Shown: piece by piece, positions 8,201 to 9,105 of the stretch
How positions within the stretch are numbered: position 1 is the first letter of the stretch
Layout of the letters: every line of letters begins with the position of its first letter
Notes under the pieces: generated by a model
Databases searched by the model: none
Told to the model about the DNA's origin: nothing
What the model saw: the letters and a program-made list of their open reading frames with translations, nothing else
NCBI GenBank assembly: GCA_017881145.1
Contig: JADGRG010000452.1
Span: 1-9,105, forward strand
Direction of reading: 5' to 3'
Length of the DNA: 9,105 bases
Origin: Sandaracinaceae bacterium
GTDB lineage: Bacteria; Myxococcota_A; Polyangia; Polyangiales; JAFGIB01
Translations under genes and position numbers: made by a program

Positions 8201-8374
8201 CGCAGCGCCGGCAGCAGGCTGCAGGGAGAGCAGACGCAAAAGGAGTAGGGTCCGGTCACCAGCCGACTCCATGAAGAGCCAGTGAGCACCGAAGTCCGAG
8301 AGGCTGGTCGCTACCCCGGCGATCGCACCGAGCCACACACCGACCGAGACCGCATGGAGGGTTTGGCGAAACAT
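5213..8374 (-). CDS. Membrane-anchored sulfatase-fold protein with HEAT repeats and C-terminal beta module
   Basis: The 1053-residue product has four regions. Residues 1-250 hold about seven hydrophobic segments. Residues 312-665 form an alkaline-phosphatase/sulfatase-fold domain: HVLLITVDALRADHLGCYGY (metal Asp322), TADHGEEF (Asp518-His519), YHGSSLYEEQVRVPLI (His531) and LFELYDLSVDPRERDNRAD. Residues about 670-900 are a series of roughly seven HEAT-like repeats with recurring RxxAxxxLGxLxDxRAxxPL spacing. Residues about 910-1045 are beta-rich. At the nucleophile position the sequence is APHSSYSLCSLMT (359-371), so the usual C-x-P-S-R formylglycine signature is absent and Ser362 occupies the Cys place. 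This favours a phospho- or sulfo-ester transferase or hydrolase of unknown substrate over a classical Cys-type sulfatase. The catalytic domain is probably extracytoplasmic. The start is the ATG at 8374; the upstream TTG at 8413 lies almost on the predicted transcription start. Confidence 0.85.
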   Translation of the reverse strand: MFRQTLHAVSVGVWLGAIAGVATSLSDFGAHWLFMESAGDRTLLLLRLLSLQPAAGAALGALGGLVYGCAAGPIDRLATQRAQTDTSRVRIRRGLLSLCFTLALLPALLVVTHLLFKGGHMSRLPARAALHFVAGVFLTCTGFCSLYAVHALVTVVRRTPPAAARRVFLGLLALSFGIAKLNQRVLPNLYDYLHGVLSASVLGIYALCTTLLLARAWDGGRIPRDLPRFGAALAVLLGLLFHLSLGTLDQNQNVRVALLSANVPHSRSLMLGIAPLLPTVDRKSADLARLRATAARVRRATGQEALGLPTLPGAHVLLITVDALRADHLGCYGYGRHITSELDAIARDAVVFDHAYAQAPHSSYSLCSLMTSEYLHETLELGQPAPMNTLPRVVTQAGYHTAAFYTQGIFHTAGEKLSVYEHDAFGFALHEHQDRPAEELTDRAIEEVDRTLSRGEPSSLFWVHYFDVHEPYDATTLGNSDLDRYDSEILATDRAIGRLVSETKRRLHKPVVVVVTADHGEEFHEHGGVYHGSSLYEEQVRVPLIIAATGLAPKHVAAPVESIDIAPTLLGLLDVDKPSSMRGVDLRALALGKARDRGPVFSAVIHKKMVVSWPYKLIADLRFGLFELYDLSVDPRERDNRADHDPHRLESLRGEVYAFIDSLAPVATIDARPQVLALEWGRLGDRRAVAPLSELALDEHAATEDRAEAARLLGKLADASACDTLFAATKTKNPWVSAEAAIAMGRLFDGRAAPLLRKLVVAEDPGVRSRAAVSLGRLRDVAAVPSLIDALWIAPSGYEREEAVRWLGHLRDTRALDPLISLLPEAHTRHLVVVAMGELGDSRAFAPLVEVLGWDRNTNVRDGVMRGLGVLGDPRGIDVIVPRLSDEPGLRNSGESLVRLHAIDRHRIGGTDVTRAYAGVAGFGTCFAGPIRHDWDYLHRTTCTTRSPQVSLRLSVPTRVSDAAYGCVAVLSIKRIDSALPAELRVSIGGKSLAPVRVHGAWAEYRWSLEPGTLARGSVQAELHSASPEALFEVDHLLLVPRTAPEPPVAHGG

Positions 8375-8394
8375 CGAGGGGTGCCGGGCGTCTG

Positions 8395-8406
8395 GCCCCC
8401 GGGGGC
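8395..8406. repeat. 12-bp perfect palindrome GCCCCCGGGGGC in the leader of the sulfatase-fold gene
   Basis: GCCCCCGGGGGC is its own reverse complement. It lies about 20 nt upstream of the chosen ATG and about 10 nt downstream of the inferred transcription start, so it would be in the short 5' leader of the mRNA. It could be a small regulatory site or hairpin, or simply a chance palindrome in GC-rich DNA. No function can be assigned. Confidence 0.25.
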
Positions 8407-8423
8407 GGCGCAATAGCGGCCCA

Positions 8424-8452
8424 ATACTAGGCAGCGCTGCTGGTCAGGGCAA
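8424..8452 (-). promoter_or_regulatory. Sigma70-like promoter of the sulfatase-fold gene
   Basis: On the minus strand, TTGCCC (8447-8452, 4/6 to TTGACA) is separated by exactly 17 nt from TAGTAT (8424-8429, 4/6 to TATAAT). Transcription would start near 8417, giving a leader of about 43 nt to the ATG at 8374. The spacer contains the 10-bp palindrome GCAGCGCTGC (8431-8440), which could be an operator if it is not chance. The promoter is inferred from sequence only. Confidence 0.45.
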
Positions 8453-8486
8453 CGCGACGCGAGTCGGCGGGGATGTCACCACCCCA

Positions 8487-8512
8487 AGTCTTTGAAACGT
8501 CAGAGGAAGACT
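8487..8512 (-). terminator. Inverted repeat directly 3' of tRNA-Cys, possible terminator or processing hairpin
   Basis: On the minus strand AGTCTT pairs perfectly with AAGACT across a 14-nt loop that contains a further TGA/TCA mini-stem around CGTT. The first base of the repeat is the terminal A of the tRNA CCA end, so the hairpin abuts the mature 3' end. Only two T follow the stem, so intrinsic termination would be weak. A role in 3'-trailer processing is equally possible. Confidence 0.3.
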
Positions 8513-8586
8513 GGAGGTGCCGACCGGATTCGAACCGGTGTGTGATGGTTTTGCAAACCATTGCCTAACCGCTTGGCTACGGCACC
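8512..8586 (-). tRNA. tRNA-Cys (anticodon GCA)
   Basis: A full 75-nt cloverleaf is read on the minus strand. The acceptor stem GGTGCCG pairs with CGGCACC. The D arm is GCC/GGC around a 9-nt loop. The anticodon stem ATGGT pairs with ACCAT around the loop TTGCAAA, giving anticodon GCA (Cys). The variable loop has 5 nt, and the T stem ACCGG/CCGGT encloses TTCGAAT. The discriminator base is U73, the known identity base for cysteinyl-tRNA synthetase, and the 3' CCA is encoded in the DNA. No intron or mismatch is seen. It stands alone, not in a tRNA cluster, 137 nt upstream of the sulfatase-fold gene on the same strand and divergent from the methyltransferase gene. Confidence 0.97.
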
Positions 8587-8613
8587 ATGACCCACCCAAG
8601 AGCGGGGCGCAGA

Positions 8614-8642
8614 CGTTTAGCGCTTCCCCTTTGGGTTGTCCA
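8614..8642 (-). promoter_or_regulatory. Candidate sigma70-type promoter of tRNA-Cys
   Basis: On the minus strand TGGACA (8637-8642, 5/6 to TTGACA) lies 17 nt from TAAACG (8614-8619, 3/6 to TATAAT). Transcription would start near 8607, leaving a 5' leader of about 20 nt before the tRNA. The stretch after the -10 box (TCTGCGCCCC) is GC-rich, the type of discriminator typical of stringently controlled stable-RNA promoters. The -10 match is weak, so this is a tentative call. Confidence 0.35.
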
Positions 8643-8700
8643 GATTGGCCGACGAATTGCGCTGGAACACATCCTGTTTTCTTGTCATTCTCCCGCCTCC

Positions 8701-9105
8701 ATGACCTCGACACAGCGCGAAATCGAAGTTTCCTACGACGTCTCCAACGAGTTCTTCCGTCTCTGGCTCGACGACCGGATGCACTACACCAGTGGATCCT
8801 ATCTGACCGGAAACGAGACCCTCGAAGAAGCGCAGATCAACAAGTGCAAGATCCTCTACGACTACGCAGAGATCACGCCTGACAAGCTGGTGCTCGACAT
8901 CGGCTGTGGTTGGGGCGCCAACGTCGAGTATTTGGCGGCGCGCGGCGTGAAGCGCATCCACGGCATCACGCTCTCGACCGCGCAGAGCGACGAGATCACC
9001 TCTCGCAAGCTGCCGGGCGTGTGGACCAAGGTCATCGACTACAAGGACTACGCGCCGACCGAAAAGTACGACGCGATCGAGTCCATCGAGATGATCGACC
9101 ACCTC
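8701..9105 (+). CDS. Cyclopropane-fatty-acid-synthase-like SAM methyltransferase (5' part, runs off the window)
   Basis: The first 135 codons are present and the frame stays open to the last base. The translation follows the CFA synthase / mycolic-acid cyclopropane synthase family: VSYDVSNEFFRLWLDDRMHYTSGSY (10-34), ETLEEAQINKCKILYDYA (40-57), the SAM-binding motif I VLDIGCGWGANVEYLA (64-79), HGITLSTAQ (87-95) and SIEMIDHL (128-135). Enzymes of this family transfer a methyl group from S-adenosylmethionine to unsaturated fatty acyl chains of membrane lipids. Two conserved sites differ from the classical YSCAY and MFEHV motifs: the Cys is Ser (YTSGSY) and the Glu is Asp (MIDHL). It starts about 20-30 residues closer to the HYDxSN-type motif than mycobacterial members and lacks the E. 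coli-type N-terminal domain. No clear ribosome binding site or promoter is seen in the 114 nt before the ATG. The product could be a related lipid C-methyltransferase. Confidence 0.8.
   Translation, partial: MTSTQREIEVSYDVSNEFFRLWLDDRMHYTSGSYLTGNETLEEAQINKCKILYDYAEITPDKLVLDIGCGWGANVEYLAARGVKRIHGITLSTAQSDEITSRKLPGVWTKVIDYKDYAPTEKYDAIESIEMIDHL

Noticed and set aside
8375..8413. A 13-residue N-terminal extension of the sulfatase-fold protein from a TTG at 8413.
   Set aside because: The TTG would lie about 4 nt from the inferred transcription start with no ribosome binding site, and the added residues (RRPRGPDARHPS) do not resemble the start of a membrane segment.
8512..8586. tRNA-Cys as an attachment site of an integrated element.
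   Set aside because: No integrase gene and no repeated tRNA 3' fragment is visible in the window.
8587..8700. Promoter for the CFA-like gene, such as TTGCGC near 8657 with a TCTTGT box 17 nt later.
   Set aside because: The -10 match is poor and no ribosome binding site supports it; too weak to list.
8517..8882. A 121-codon plus-strand open frame running across the tRNA into the methyltransferase gene.
   Set aside because: It begins inside the tRNA complement and continues out of frame through the CFA-like gene; a shadow frame.

Overview
The window is high-GC bacterial chromosome with densely packed genes and no stretch over 300 bases without a gene. The gene set and order (infB, ylxP/DUF503, rbfA, an nrnA-type DHH phosphatase, truB) and the large membrane glycan-type enzymes beside it suggest a Deltaproteobacterium in the broad sense, probably Myxococcota. 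That placement is inferred from gene order and protein character and was not tested by a search. I see no mobile element, CRISPR array, phage gene or integrase.

Layout. Positions 1-2925 (+) are the distal part of the conserved translation/ribosome-maturation operon: the C-terminal end of IF-2, YlxP, RbfA, NrnA and TruB. Gaps run from 26 nt down to an 8-nt overlap, so the genes are very likely co-transcribed. The usual followers of truB (ribF, rpsO, pnp) are not here. Instead, 6 nt after truB, a 742-residue integral membrane glycosyltransferase of the ArnT/PMT (GT-C) type begins (2932-5160, +). Its large extracytoplasmic N-terminal insert resembles a PA14 domain.

Convergent to it, with 52 nt between the stop codons and a hairpin in that gap, is a 1053-residue membrane protein on the minus strand (5213-8374). 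It has about seven N-terminal membrane segments, an alkaline-phosphatase/sulfatase-fold domain without the Cys-type formylglycine signature, a run of HEAT-like repeats and a C-terminal beta-rich module. A good sigma70-like promoter (TTGCCC, 17 nt, TAGTAT) lies just upstream and favours the ATG at 8374 over the TTG at 8413.

A complete tRNA-Cys(GCA) with encoded CCA follows on the minus strand (8512-8586), with a plausible promoter of its own. Divergent from it, the 5' part of a cyclopropane-fatty-acid-synthase-like methyltransferase (8701 to the window edge, +) differs from classical CFA synthases at two normally conserved catalytic-site positions.

How they fit: the left third is housekeeping (initiation factor, 30S maturation factor, nanoRNA/pAp turnover, tRNA pseudouridine-55). 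The right two thirds look like envelope work: polyprenyl-sugar-dependent glycosylation, a sulfatase-fold enzyme that may transfer or hydrolyse a phosphate or sulfate ester outside the membrane, and lipid methylation. The most unusual items are the domain architectures of the two large membrane proteins and the variant active sites of the sulfatase-fold and CFA-like enzymes. I did not find convincing evidence of a wholly new multi-gene system.
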